A DNA stretch of 64,000 bases from Ditylenchus dipsaci (taxonomy: Eukaryota; Nematoda; Chromadorea; Rhabditida; Anguinidae), in assembly GCA_004194705.1 (NCBI GenBank), contig SADC01000272.1, positions 62,001-126,000 of the forward strand, given 5' to 3'. Below are positions 33,582-44,695 of this stretch, one piece after another. The position numbers were made by a program, and so were the translations under genes. Numbering within the stretch: the stretch's first letter is position 1; each line of letters starts with the position of its first letter. The notes beneath the pieces are model-generated. The model made no database searches. It was not told the origin of the DNA and worked only from the letters and a program-made list of their open reading frames with translations.

Positions 33582-34216
33582 CTACCTTTACTAATGTATT
33601 TTCATCGGTCTGCGACCCTTTCTCAAAATTTCTAAAAATAGACCTAAGAATAGAGATAAATAATCGACATGGGCCTATGAGAGGTGAGCAGGCTAGAATT
33701 TTCTCTATTTTTTTTTGTCTAAAAAAGACTGTGTCCTGTTTAACCCCCATAAATGTCCCTCACGCGCCATTATAGTTTTTTGTTTGTCTTTATCTAAAAA
33801 TATCTTCGCTTGTATTGATTAGGACGAGACACGAGCTAGAAAATCAGTCTGTCTATACAGCTCATTTTTTTTAAAAAACAATTCAAATAACAAACATATT
33901 ATTTCTATTAGATAACTATTATACACAATTTGAAAAATATATCAAGAAAAAGGAAACAAAGCAGGATATTAGTCATCAAGGCTAGAATTAAAGGATGTCC
34001 CAAAAGTTCGTAACGGACTTCTGAGCTGATTTTTCGAAGTGAAAAAAGTAGATAAAAGACACCCGATATAATGTACACGTATCTCCTCTGATGAGATTCA
34101 CATTTCTCTGGGTTGAAGATTAGCCGCATACCAAGGCAGTTGAGGGGTCAGCATTCTGTAAAGGGTCACTTTTGCTCTCCGCCTCAAGTTCCGTCGTTCC
34201 ATCCAGACAGGTCCTA

Positions 34217-34462
34217 ATCTAAAAATATCTTCGCTTGTATTGATTGTAGAAAGTCGCAAATTTATATATCCATCTTCAATAATGCGAAATTTAGCGGCAA
34301 AGCTAAAATTTTGAAAATGTTCTAAAATGAAAAAAGTAGATAATCAAAATTTAAAAGTAGGCTTTTGTAGCTCTGAGATTACTGGATGGACTAGGCACTT
34401 ATATGCGTCCTTACTTGGCTGGATTGCTAGACCACATGGAGACTGACTTTGAAGCGGCGGGT
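34217..34462. other. Spacer of the palindrome
   Basis: A 246-bp non-palindromic centre. It opens with a 29-bp direct copy of arm sequence, followed by AT-rich DNA and a GC-richer stretch (34350-34460). No gene is recognised; a 73-codon minus ORF crossing its edge spans arm and spacer and is not credible. Confidence 0.7.
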
Positions 34463-35095
34463 AGGACCTGTCTGGATGGAACGACGGAACTTGAGGCGGA
34501 GAGCAAAAGTGACCCTTTACAGAATGCTGACCCCTCAACTGCCTTGGTATGCGGCTAATCTTCAACCCAGAGAAATGTGAATCTCATCAGAGGAGATACG
34601 TGTACATTATATCGGGTGTCTTTTATCTACTTTTTTCACTTCGAAAAATCAGCTCAGAAGTCCGTTACGAACTTTTGGGACATCTTTTAATTCTAGCCTT
34701 GATGACTAATATCCTGCTTTGTTTCCTTTTTCTTGATATATTTTTCAAATTGTGTATAATAGTTATCTAATAGAAATAATATGTTTGTTATTTGAATTGT
34801 TTTTAAAAAAAATGAGCTGTATAGACAGACTGATTTTCTAGCTCGTGTCTCGTCCTAATCAATACAAGCGAAGATATTTTTAGATAAAGACAAACAAAAA
34901 ACTATAATGGCGCGTGAGGGACATTTATGGGGGTTAAACAGGACACAGTCTTTTTTAGACAAAAAAAAATAGAGAAAATTCTAGCCTGCTCACCTCTCAT
35001 AGGCCCATGTCGATTATTTATCTCTATTCTTAGGTCTATTTTTAGAAATTTTGAGAAAGGGTCGCAGACCGATGAAAATACATTAGTAAAGGTAG

Positions 35096-35107
35096 TATAT
35101 ATATAAG
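35096..35107 (+). promoter_or_regulatory. TATA box of the right secreted-protein gene
   Basis: The same TATATATATAAG element in the mirror copy, with the same initiator-like sequence downstream. Promoter sequence is therefore conserved between the two divergent copies. Confidence 0.6.
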
Positions 35108-35185
35108 TGGAAATTCAGAAAATATCATTCAGCTCACTTTAGTTTTTCGATATTACCCTACGGCCTTCTTATCGCTCAGCCGAAT

Positions 35186-36459
35186 ATGCACTCCTTCATT
35201 ACATTTTCCAGTATCGTTTTCATTTTTATTATTTTCCAAATGTGTGACATAGCAACAGCAAAAGACGTTATACACCACACCGCTCCTCAACATCCACTTA
35301 GTAAGTCTGAAATTCAACCAGATATAATTTCAAATCGTTATTTAGCAAAATCCACTTCGATCAAACACAGAACACTACAGAAAAGTCCTTCTTCTAAGCA
35401 CCATTTTTCTTTTAGAAGGTTCTTTGGCAATATTGGTAATAGATTTCCCATAATTATAAAAAGTTTTATATTGAAAACAAATTCAGATGATAAAATCAAA
35501 AGTTTCTGGAAAGGTCTGCCTGATCAGATCGGTTATGAATTTGTGACTGAAATAATTGAAAACAAATTTAAAGATATTGAAGAGCATTTTAAGCTTTTGG
35601 AAAGCCATAGCCCTCGTCACCGACGTGATGTGAGCCAAGTGAAAACTATATTTAATGAATTAGACAAGACCAATACTGTTTTGCAAAACGAAGTTGAAAA
35701 AATGAAAAAAATCAATCCAGAACTACTAGTCAAGACTAGTAAAGATGACCATGCTCAAAATGAAACTGAACAGCTTTTAGAATCAGCTATTACTAGTCTT
35801 GAGCCCAAAACTGCTAGTGTTCCAGCAAATAAAAACCTAATTACAATGGGAACCTTGTTAGTCCAAATTATGAGCATGTATAAAGATTTAGACCAACAAA
35901 ATAAGCAATTACAACAGGGCCAAACAAGTCCAGTTGAATCTGAACCAGAACCTAAAGCCAAACTTGATTTCAACAATCCATCGACTGCCACTCTACAAAC
36001 AACTATTACCAATTTTAAACCAAATAGTGGTGTTACATCAGTAGACAAAACATTGTCTGTAGCATCATTATTGGGTGAAATGGCAGGCATTGATGTTGGA
36101 GAAGTTCAAGAAAGAGCTCAAGAGTATTTCATTCGTGAATAGATGTTACACGCTTCAAAATTGAGTCATGTATGAAAAAAGAAGAACTGAAGGTACAGGA
36201 CAATAGCAAAACCAGAGCCCAACATGCCATAGCTGTAGCTTTGCATGCCATTCTACATTTCGCTGATGATGTAGCCAAACCTATTGTTGTGCTGGCACTA
36301 ATAGCTGCTGTAGCTGGCTGTATTGCTGGTGTGCTGGCTGTTCCAGCTATTTCACCTGTGCTCATGCCAATAATGCAAACCTTGATTGGACTAATCACTA
36401 CATTAACCAAACAGTTATTTGAGGAATGGACAAAACATCCCAAGGCTATAACTGCTTGA
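35186..36459 (+). pseudogene. Second copy of the secreted-protein gene, truncated by a one-base deletion
   Basis: Identical by eye to the copy at 32217-33491 up to codon 317. There one G is missing from the GTGGAATAG context (right copy gtgaatag near 36137), giving a stop after 318 residues. The C-terminal hydrophobic segment is now out of frame at 36172-36459. Signal peptide, furin-type site, TATA box (35096-35107) and AATAAA (36514-36519) are all present. It may be a dead copy, a shorter soluble variant, or an assembly error. Genes this young usually still match at the transcript level, so expression cannot be judged from sequence. Confidence 0.75.
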
Positions 36460-36542
36460 AAAACACACTATTAAATATTTCATTTAATTATGATGTATAT
36501 ATGGTTCTGTACAAATAAATTGTTTTTCGAGATCCAAATGTT

Positions 36543-37502
36543 TTTTTTTATCATAATCAGGGTTACCATCTCAAATTTTCAAAATCAGACAAATCTCAAA
36601 AATCAGATTCTGGGACTAAAAATCAGATTTTTTTTTTAAATATGCCGAAATTGCTCAAATCACTTTATTTCTCCATTTTTACATACAATTATAACAATTT
36701 CGAAAATTACACAAAAAAACTTAGCTTTCATCGCATTTTTCATCTTGAAAACTCCGTGAAATCCGTGAATTTTCCCGGCAAATTAATAGATTATAACGGA
36801 AAATTTGTAACTGCTATTATTATTGGTCCATTTTCTTATTAAATTTTAATTTTCTTGACCGGCATTCAGCCCGGGATGTCAGCTTTTTTCACAGCTGTCA
36901 GTTGAGCGAACCGAATTCGAAAAAGTTGAAGGAAAAGGTTTTAAATGGACCAAGTTTTCGAAAGCTGAGTTCCTGGGCTACACGCTAGTCAAAAAAAATC
37001 GAAATTGAAAGTTGAAAAGACTTAATTTGAAATTACCTTGAAAAGGCCAGAAATTTCTTGAAATAACTTTGAGATTTCAATTACGATATGTCTCGTTTTC
37101 GAGGATCATTGACCCGTGGGCAAGAATACCAGTAATCCTTGTTTTTAAGCTGAAATTTGTTGCTCTAAACTGCCATTCTAAAGAATTTAGAAGTGAAAGT
37201 AAAGCCGAGGGATGTGATGCCAAAAAGCATGAACTTACTTCTGTTTGTCTGGTTTTTCCCGCGTCGCAGTCCTGGTATGGACGAAAGGATCGATGGAATA
37301 TGTAAACCAGCTGCAAAGAAGAAGCCAAAATGTATTGCACTAAGTTAAGAAGAACTAGAGAGAACCTGCCGACTTCATGGATAAAGCCGAATACTCTGTG
37401 TGCTGGAGACAAGAAGGACTGAAGCTTGCCGAGAATCTATTTCAATATCACCATTGTTTGTTAGTCTCTTATTGATCGTGGTCTTAGTCCGGTTTTAGAC
37501 TA
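36543..37502. other. Intergenic, no gene recognised
   Basis: AT-rich near 36550-37060. A GC-richer stretch (37180-37430) has overlapping frames on both strands, but no recognisable domain or splice context. Confidence 0.4.
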
Positions 37503-37761
37503 CCGTATTTACTGTATTAAGTCCCATGGGGAGTTATTTTTCAACCCTTAAAAAATCGGAAAAAAAATATTTTGATTTTGATATTTTTGGGTGCTCAACC
37601 AAAATTTAAAAGTGGAATCAGGTAAACTCGCGGCAACTAAGAAACGCGAAAAACAGATTTGTGAAATGTTCGCTCTAGGCTGAGATATAAGGTCCGTAGG
37701 GTGGGACTTATTAGAGGGTGGGGAGTTATTAGAGGGTGGGGAGTTAATACAGTAAATACGG
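37503..37761. mobile_element. MITE of the CCGTATTT family, copy 3
   Basis: Ends CCGTATTTACTGTATTAAGT / complement, TA-flanked. Interior related to the copy at 9995-10238 (AAAAAATCGGAAAAAAAATA shared). Confidence 0.8.
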
Positions 37762-38126
37762 TACTCCCATAATACGTGAGCAACGATTTTATTCTTGTTT
37801 TTACTAAATTGCTAAAACATCGCCACCAAATGTTATGATGTCTATAAATTTTAAGCCGCAGTGGACGACTTTTTTAACTTATAGCTGTGAGTCATTTATT
37901 TTAAGACTAGTTTTTTATGATGATTAATTTTACTAAATCTTTAAGCCTGGTTAACAACTGTTGCTCAAACAAATATTTGATTTCTCAGCAACAATTTTTT
38001 GATCAGTTCTTCGTTTCAGAAATGACTGGAACCATGGCTTACTTATTTTTCATTATTTCATTTTCTTGTTAGATTGAATTGGCTTTTTATTTCAAATTGT
38101 TCGCAATGCTTATGTGTTTTATTTAA

Positions 38127-38360
38127 AGGACCCTGTCTCTTTGTAATCAATGGTCCCGCGCCAATTCGAAAAAATTTCCCTAATCATTGAAGTTCTGTAC
38201 GGATTTTTTAAACTTGGTTTCTAACACAACTAAACCTAGAATTAAATTCCAGGCCTTGTTTTGTTAGAAACCAAGTTGAAAAATCTGAAGAGAAATTCAA
38301 TGATCAGTGAAATTTTTTTGAATTGGCGCGGGACCATCGAGCAGGAAGAGACAGGGTCCT
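38127..38360. mobile_element. piggyBac-like MITE (TTAA), copy 1
   Basis: Ends AGGACCCTGTCTCTT / complement with TTAA immediately outside both (38123-38126, 38361-38364). Arms share AACTTGGTTTCTAACA with the element at 57010. TTAA targets are typical of piggyBac. Confidence 0.75.
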
Positions 38361-38788
38361 TTAAGCTAACCTTGTTTTAACTGTAATTTCATTTAAAAAA
38401 TATTCTTAATTTACACTACGGTTATTCTATCTATCGACACGTCCAAAATATAATTTTTGTCAATTTGTTCAACTTCAATGTGAATTGACAAAATTTTCTA
38501 TCTGTCTATAACAGAGCTGCCATCAAAAAACATAGGTACATTTGCTCAAAATAAGAACATATCAGGGAATTTCAACAAAAATATGCTATATTATCCGGCG
38601 CGAAACTTTTTTTTGGCGCTAAAAGTGACTCTTAGACTCAACAAATTTGATCCCGAAATAAGGACAGACCGAAGACTTTGGTGTACAATCATAATTGATA
38701 TCTTTTTTTTTATTAATTTTACTAGACTTATCTTATTTGTATTAGGTCTAACTAAAAATATCACCTGATTTAAAAGAAGATTTTTAGA

Positions 38789-39118
38789 ATGATGTCTAAT
38801 ATTTATTTACTCTGTGCTATTTCCATCCTGCTTTTGAGCTCTTCAATAACTATGGCTGAATCCGATGATCTGTACCTGTGCTCTGGCTACATCCACAAGA
38901 AAATTGGCGACCAATATCATCCTATTTTCGGAGGACCCAGTGGAATGTGCTTGACCTTCGGCAAACTGTGCTTTCAACAAGCAACTGACGGATCAACCAT
39001 TGAGCTAGACAACAACCCTGTAGCAGCTTGTGGTGGCGTCGGTAAAATCCAGTCAAGTAAGACTCCACCCACAGAAGAATGTCCGGAAGCAGTCCAATGC
39101 AGCACTATACAACAGTAA
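38789..39118 (+). CDS. Small six-cysteine secreted protein (109 aa), unrecognised
   Basis: Intronless ORF. Residues 1-23 are a signal peptide (hydrophobic core LCAISILLLSSS, likely cut after TMA). The mature part has six cysteines, in the contexts LYLCSG, GMCLTF, KLCFQQ, AACGGV, EECPEA and VQCSTI, enough for three disulfides. It is acidic with a Gly/Pro turn region. Codon use is less AT-rich than its surroundings, as in a real gene. AATAAA follows 30 bp after the stop (39148-39153). No known disulfide-rich family is recognised. It lies 2.3 kb from the secreted-protein palindrome; a functional link is only a guess. Confidence 0.7.
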   Translation: MMSNIYLLCAISILLLSSSITMAESDDLYLCSGYIHKKIGDQYHPIFGGPSGMCLTFGKLCFQQATDGSTIELDNNPVAACGGVGKIQSSKTPPTEECPEAVQCSTIQQ

Positions 39119-39697
39119 ATACTAATTTAATTAAGAGAAAAATGTTTAATAAATATTCTGTTGCACAATGTAGTGGTTTATATCGTTAACGAAACTATTG
39201 ATTTATTTTATACAATTTTCGATTTTAATCAATATATATTTAGTAAAGTTTTAGATTTATTCATTTATAAACCATAATTGTTTGTATCTTCGTTTGGTTT
39301 TTTCAATAAAGTTTGGTGCTAAATAAATGTTTTAAAAAGTTTTAATTTTCTAAAGCAGGCAAAAAACGAAGAGTTTTATCACTCTATCCGCAAGCCATGT
39401 ATATATTGACGTAACTTTTAGTTCTGAGTCGATCTATGTTTTTTGTCTTTTATAATAATATAAATAAGACATGCTTATAAGACCATGGTTTTTGCGCGCA
39501 GCGGTTGTCCCACGCCAATTCAAAAATTTTTCTGAATTGTTGAATTTCTGTAGGGATTTTTCAATTTGGTTTCTAACAGCAGGCGCAGGGGGCTTGAGAG
39601 TTAGATATCCGTCACACTTTTTATGAAGTTATTGTTTTACAACCCAACTTTTGGCCAGTTTCTGCAATCTTATGTCTGGTATCTCGCCGGAACCCTC

Positions 39698-40432
39698 AAA
39701 TTCAACATCTTGGCTTGGTTTTAAGCACAAACACGTCTGATTAAAGTTGCTTCTAAAAAGTTTTTTCCTTGCCCTCCAAATTGGTGATGGTGGATTTTAG
39801 CCTGCATTTAAGGTGGATTTTTGTGTTCAAGCATACTTTTCGGTACAATTGCAGTTTGGGCATCCTTAACCACTTTAGGCATCCTTAAAAAGTTTAGGCA
39901 TCCATAAAAAGTTTAGGCATCCTTAACTTTATTTGATAACAACATGTATTGAGCATACAAGAAAATTTTGCGCTGTTTGTTTTTACTCTAACAGTTACCA
40001 TACGACCCTCCCCCATCTAAAAAAGGTACTTGCTTATACCTGCATGCTTAAGGACTTTCTGGGTTGTACCCCTAAAAATAATGTTCTTTTTAAGTATCTA
40101 AAAACCATTTCAAGTAATATTTTTGCCATAAAGAGACTATAAAAGTAATTCAGAAAGGGACAAAAGGCTGTATGGGAGAGGAAGGGACAAAACAGGGGCC
40201 ACTTATATAAGAGTTCATAATTTTGAATACTGGGGCCTACCGCATAAATAAACTCTGGTATGCATGCTTTTTCATGCATCCAGAGTCACTTTCGAGTGAT
40301 TTGTGTCTAAGGTATGTGGGTGTGCGCATCTCAACCCCAAGCAACCAACCCCTTTGCGCCCCCGAAGGGGGCGCAGGGGGCTTGAGAGTTAGAGATGCGC
40401 GCACTCACTTACCTTAGACATGATTCCGAGAA
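39698..40432. repeat. Left arm of a long inverted repeat (about 735 bp)
   Basis: Reverse complement of 43583-44310. It contains an array of about 20-bp units like TTTAGGCATCCTTAAAAAG (39855-39930) and, near its inner end, a GC-rich imperfect hairpin built around GTGTGCGCATCTCAACCCC (40310-40430). Probably one end of a large foldback-type element; no target duplication is found. Confidence 0.75.
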
Positions 40433-40570
40433 GTACTCTTGATCATAAAATGCATATAGAAGCTCTTTTTGCCACGGCTCAGTTAAAAAACATGGTAAGA
40501 CAGCCAGAATATACCAATATATGTTTTTTCTAACGTTCTGCCATAAAAGACACTTTTTTTAAAATGCTTT

Positions 40571-40858
40571 GACACTTAGAGATACGACAATTGCAGACGC
40601 AACACTTGCACACCGACATTAGTAGACGCGACTTTTGCAGGCCCGCATCTACATAGCGACATTGGCAGACCGAGATTGGTTCTTTAATGGTTCTTTTTGG
40701 TTCTTTTTCCCGTTAAAGAACCAATCTCGGTCTGCAAATGTCGCATCTGCGAATGTGGGTCTGCCAATGTCGCTATGTAGATGCGGGTCTGCAAAAGTCG
40801 GGTCTACTAATGTCGGTGTGCAAGTGTTGCGTCTGCAATTGTCGTATGTCTAAGTGTC
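40571..40858. mobile_element. Foldback MITE with ends GACACTTAGA
   Basis: Near-perfect palindrome. Arms carry repeated GCAGACGCAAC / TGTCGCATCTGC words and meet near 40690 (GGTTCTTTTTGG). Ends GACACTTAGA / TAAGTGTC. No coding potential. Confidence 0.7.
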
Positions 40859-41089
40859 AACATGTGAAAACAACTTTTTCAAATATATAGTCTATAAATC
40901 ACAATACACAAATTTGAAGCTGCGAAATGTTACAACTGTTAGTGTCGCATCGGAAATGTCGTAATGAAAATGTAAAGTCGCAAATTTCAGACTGCATCAC
41001 TCGCATCTGCAAATATATCTGCAAATGTCACTATGGTAGTTCATAATTGCACATAACCGATCGCAAATGTCGTATTGATGATAAAACAA

Positions 41090-41405
41090 TCTGCGAATTA
41101 AGATCCGTACTTGTTAGCCCTCATCGGTCACCAGGCCAATTTTTTCACAATTTTTCAAAATTTTTTATACCATTACGTAGCCCTAAATCTTGGCTTTCTT
41201 ATGAGCTATCAAGCTTTGCTAAATGTGTTCAGAAATGTAAAAATTTCATTGTTTTGAGAAACAATTTTTTTCCTAAAATTGTTTTTTTTAAACTTGTAAA
41301 CATCTAACTTTCTGATCACACTTAGCAAAGTTTGATAGCTCATAAGAAAAATAAGATCTAGGGCTACATAATGGTGAAAAAATGTTGAGAAATTTGTGAA
41401 AAAAT
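41090..41405. repeat. AT-rich inverted repeat
   Basis: Arms around 41150-41275 and 41290-41405 share TAGCCCTAAATCTT, ATGAGCTATCAA and GCAAAGTTTGATAG in opposite orientations. Probably an old MITE; boundaries unclear. Confidence 0.5.
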
Positions 41406-41509
41406 TATTACAAAAATGTAATAAGAAGTGAAAAAAATCTACGGCCAATTTTCAGTATTCTACGGCCAAAATTAAATACCACCCATCAGGAAAATCCGAA
41501 CTAAATAAT

Positions 41510-42463
41510 GGTGCCATGGCATTTCGTCCAAAATTCAGTCCGTCCAAAAGCTAATTCGTCCAAAAGTCAATTCGTCCAAAATACAATTCGTCTAAAATGC
41601 AATTCGTCCAAAATTCAATTTGTCCAAATTCGAATTTCAAATCGAAATTTTGTGGAAAAACCATTTTTTTACGATCACAGAATAACTTTAACTGCTCAGA
41701 AGCCCGTGCCAGAGTGACCGAAAGCTGATAAAATCTGGCTTTTAGGGGTTTACTAAAGGGCTTGCGAAAAAACAATAGAGCAAATCGGAATCGCAATGCG
41801 ATCGGGTGAATCACTCAGAATTACACCAAGAATATCCAAAACTATCCCAAACCACTCCAGCGACTCGAAAACACTGTTCAAGGTGGTTTGTAGTGGTTTG
41901 CGTCGTGGCAAAATATTTTTTCCTGGCTAAAATAGCTTTGAACGGACCCGTAAGCTTCAGGGTGGATAGTGAGACCATCTGAAACCTGCTCAAACGGGTA
42001 TTCATCTCCATGATACTAAATTTTGGATTTAGCCTAAGTCAAATAAAAAAACATTGTATCCTACCCATAATCGTGTCCTAAGTATGATTTTTGCATACCA
42101 AAACAGCTATTTGGACTGCAGAAACCCCAGTTCTCGAGTAGTTTCAGACCCGCAGTATTTAGGTGGCATTCGAAAAAACGTGGTGCTTGGGTGACTCTAC
42201 TTAGGAAAAAAAAATCAGAAACAGTCAGGTGATTGTATTTGGCAGTGCCTAGATATCGGCACTCAGATGGAAATAAATTAATAAGAACCTTGACAGACTT
42301 CACCTTGCTTTAATTTGGACGAATTGCAATTTGGACGAACTGACTTTTGGACGAATTGACTTTCGGACGAACTAAATTTTGGACGAATTGAATTTCGGAC
42401 GAATTGCATTTTGGACGAATTGACTTTGGACGAACTGAATTTTGGACGAAATGTCATGGCACC
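41510..42463. mobile_element. hAT-like non-coding DNA transposon with subterminal tandem repeats
   Basis: Terminal inverted repeats GGTGCCATGGCATTTCGTCC / complement (one mismatch), flanked by an 8-bp direct duplication TAAATAAT (41502-41509, 42464-42471). Just inside each end are arrays of ATTCGTCCAAAA-type units in opposite orientation (41520-41640 and 42310-42455). The centre has no credible transposase. The 8-bp duplication suggests the hAT superfamily. Confidence 0.8.
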
Positions 42464-42862
42464 TAAATAATAATCTGTTTTGTCTCGAGAGAAATTCAAA
42501 AACATACAGTCAAGTTTAATTTTAAAAGCCACTTTTAAACAAATCGAGCACGCTGAGCACGAATTCATTGTCCGCGATTAGGTATTATCTGTTGCAAAAA
42601 TGTCTGTTTAGGCGCCGATAGGCACCTGACGACCCTTGTTTTTGAGATGAGATTTGGTATTAAAATTAATCTTATTCTATGAGCTATTCAACAGCACCAT
42701 CAGCGCACGGTTTGAAAACTATCACGGCTGAGTTGCAGGCCAAAACACTACCTAAAACCTGCTTTTTGTCCGAAATCCATAATTTTTGGGTTTTTCTCTT
42801 ATTGGTTTCATTAAAGTTCTTCGACTTTTTTTCCACAACTGTGCACGTTTTAATACTAATGT

Positions 42863-43245
42863 ACTAGGGTCTGCAGGCGCCTATTCCGTTCGGGTACATT
42901 AGTTAATCGGGCACTATTCCTGTGGTTCGAGAACATCAGTGGTTCATCTACATTGGTAGTTCGGGTAGATTAATTTTCGAGTGCGTTAATGGTTAAGGTA
43001 TATCATCCACCCTACCTGTTAACCCACCTACTCTACCTCGCCTACTTTCGCCTATCCTCGCCTACCCTTTCCCATATCCTGGCATATCCTCGCCTACCCT
43101 TTCCTATCCTCGCCTATCTCGCCTACCCTCGCCTATTTCGCCTACTATAACTTACACCTTAGATGGTCCCACTTGTGTATGTTATATCAATGTTTGACTG
43201 TTGAGATTCCACCTGAACACTTAACTATCCTATCTGGCAGAAAAG
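42863..43245. repeat. Dispersed repeat with internal CTCGCCTA octamer array, copy 1
   Basis: Starts CTAGGGTCTGCAGGCGCC, then a pyrimidine-rich array of CTCGCCTA/CCTCGCCTAC units (about 43025-43145), and ends CTATCCTATCTGGC. The same order is found at 48402-48780. Confidence 0.7.
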
Positions 43246-43582
43246 TAGGCTCAATTGCAGTTCAGGCATCCTTAACCACTTTAGGCATCCTTAAAAAGTT
43301 TAGGCATCCTTAAATATTTTAGGCATCCATAGAAAGTTTAGGCATCCAATTTATACTTTAGGCATCCATAAAAATTCGACTTTTTTAGAAGTAGTCGAAA
43401 ACCATTTTAAAGCAATTATTTTGCTGTGAAAAAAACTTAAAAAGCAAATTCTATGAAACTTTGGGCTGTAATGGGATGGGAAGAAAATAATAAAAAGCCA
43501 ATTATTTGAACCACTCTCTACCTAGTTTTGGCTGTTTTATCATGTTCTTCAACTTGGACCGTGACTAAAATCAAAATTCTCG

Positions 43583-44310
43583 GAATCATGTCTAAGGTAA
43601 GTGAGTGCGCGCATCTCTAACTCTCAAGCCCCCTGCGCCCCTTCGGGGGCGCAAAGGGTTGGATGCTTGGGGTTGAGATGCGCACACCCACATACCTTAG
43701 ACACAAATCACTCGAAAGTGACTCTGGATGCATGAAAAAGCATGCATACCAGAGTTTATTTATGCGGTAGGCCCCAGTATTCAAATTATGAACTCTTATA
43801 TAAGTGGCCCCTGTTTGTCCCTTCCTCTCCCATACAGCCTTTTGTCCCTTTCTGAATTACTTTTATAGTCTCTTTATGGCAAAAATATTACTTGAAATGG
43901 TTTTTAGATACTTAAAAAGAACATTATTTTTAGGGGTACAACCCAGAAAGTCCTTAAGCATGCAGGTATAAGCAAGTACCTTTTTAGATGGGGGAGGGTC
44001 GTATGGTAACTGTTAGAGTAAAAACAAACAGCGCAAAATTTTCTTGTATGCTCAATACATGTTGTTATCAAATAAAGTTAAGGATGCCTAAACATTTTAT
44101 GGATGCCTAAACTTTTTAAGGAGGCCTAAAGTGGTTAAGGATGCCCAAACTGCAATTGTACCGAAAAGTATGCTTGAACACAAAAATCCACCTTAAATGC
44201 AGGCTAAAATCCACCAACACCAATTTGGAGGGCAAGGAAAAACTTTTTAGAAGCAACTTTAATCATACGTGTTTGTGCTTAAAACCAAGCCAAGATGTTG
44301 AATTTGACTT
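43583..44310. repeat. Right arm of the long inverted repeat
   Basis: Mirror of 39698-40432, with the same unit array (44085-44155) and GC-rich hairpin (43590-43700). A further block of the same units occurs inside the loop at 43255-43385, which suggests array expansion or an earlier arm end. Confidence 0.75.
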
Positions 44311-44579
44311 AAAATTCGTGTCACTAATAATAGCACGCAAGGTGCAGCAAAAAAATAAGACAATAAATTGAATTGAATTTTTGAATTGTGGCCGAAACGC
44401 GGGGGCACAAATGCGTCATTCCCAAATAAGGGGGCCTGAATACGGGGGCCCAAACTCGGGGGAGGCAAATGCGTGTCAACGCTATATAGGACCAAATTCT
44501 CATCCCTGGCTTACGTCCGTGCGCCACTGAGTTTCAGTTCATAGCAACAAAACATCCGAATCTGATTTATTTTGGTAAA

Positions 44580-44695
44580 CTTGTTAATTAGACTGAGACT
44601 ATTTTGGCTACATGAACACCTCTTAGTCTCAGTCTAAGTCTTGGTATCAGTCTAAGGTGTTCACGGAATGAGACTTAGACTGAGACCATGGTTCG
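44580..44695. repeat. Fragment of the Harbinger-type subterminal repeat
   Basis: ACTGAGACTATTTTGGCTAC, ATGAACACCTCTTAGTCTCA and TTCACGGAATGAGACTTAGA match subterminal DNA of the element at 58980-60174. No ends or coding. Confidence 0.6.

Larger units (their letters stand above)
32134..34216. repeat. Left arm of a 2.08-kb palindromic inverted duplication
   Basis: Reads as the reverse complement of 34463-36542 over its whole length, with only a few differences seen by eye: one base lost in the right arm near 36137 and one Pro/Leu codon change in a short ORF near 34000/34680. It holds the secreted-protein gene (minus strand), its TATA box and poly(A) signal, and about 700 bp of non-coding DNA. 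The arm ends just beyond the poly(A) signal on its outer side. Confidence 0.93.
34463..36542. repeat. Right arm of the 2.08-kb palindromic inverted duplication
   Basis: Mirror copy of the left arm, separated from it by a 246-bp spacer (34217-34462). The outer boundary falls after ccaaatgtt, followed by a T run absent from the left arm. The spacer starts with a 29-bp copy (34218-34246) of a sequence inside the left arm (33792-33820), a footprint expected from template switching. Confidence 0.93.

Noticed and set aside
34344..34565. 73-codon minus ORF at the palindrome centre
   Set aside because: It crosses from spacer into the right arm, so it did not exist before the duplication and has no domain.
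37077..37412. 111-codon minus ORF in a GC-richer stretch
   Set aside because: No recognisable domain, overlapped by plus-strand frames of similar quality, and no start or splice context that favours it.
41047..41307. 86-codon ORF in the long-inverted-repeat loop
   Set aside because: Lies in an AT-rich inverted repeat with mirrored frames on the other arm; no protein features.
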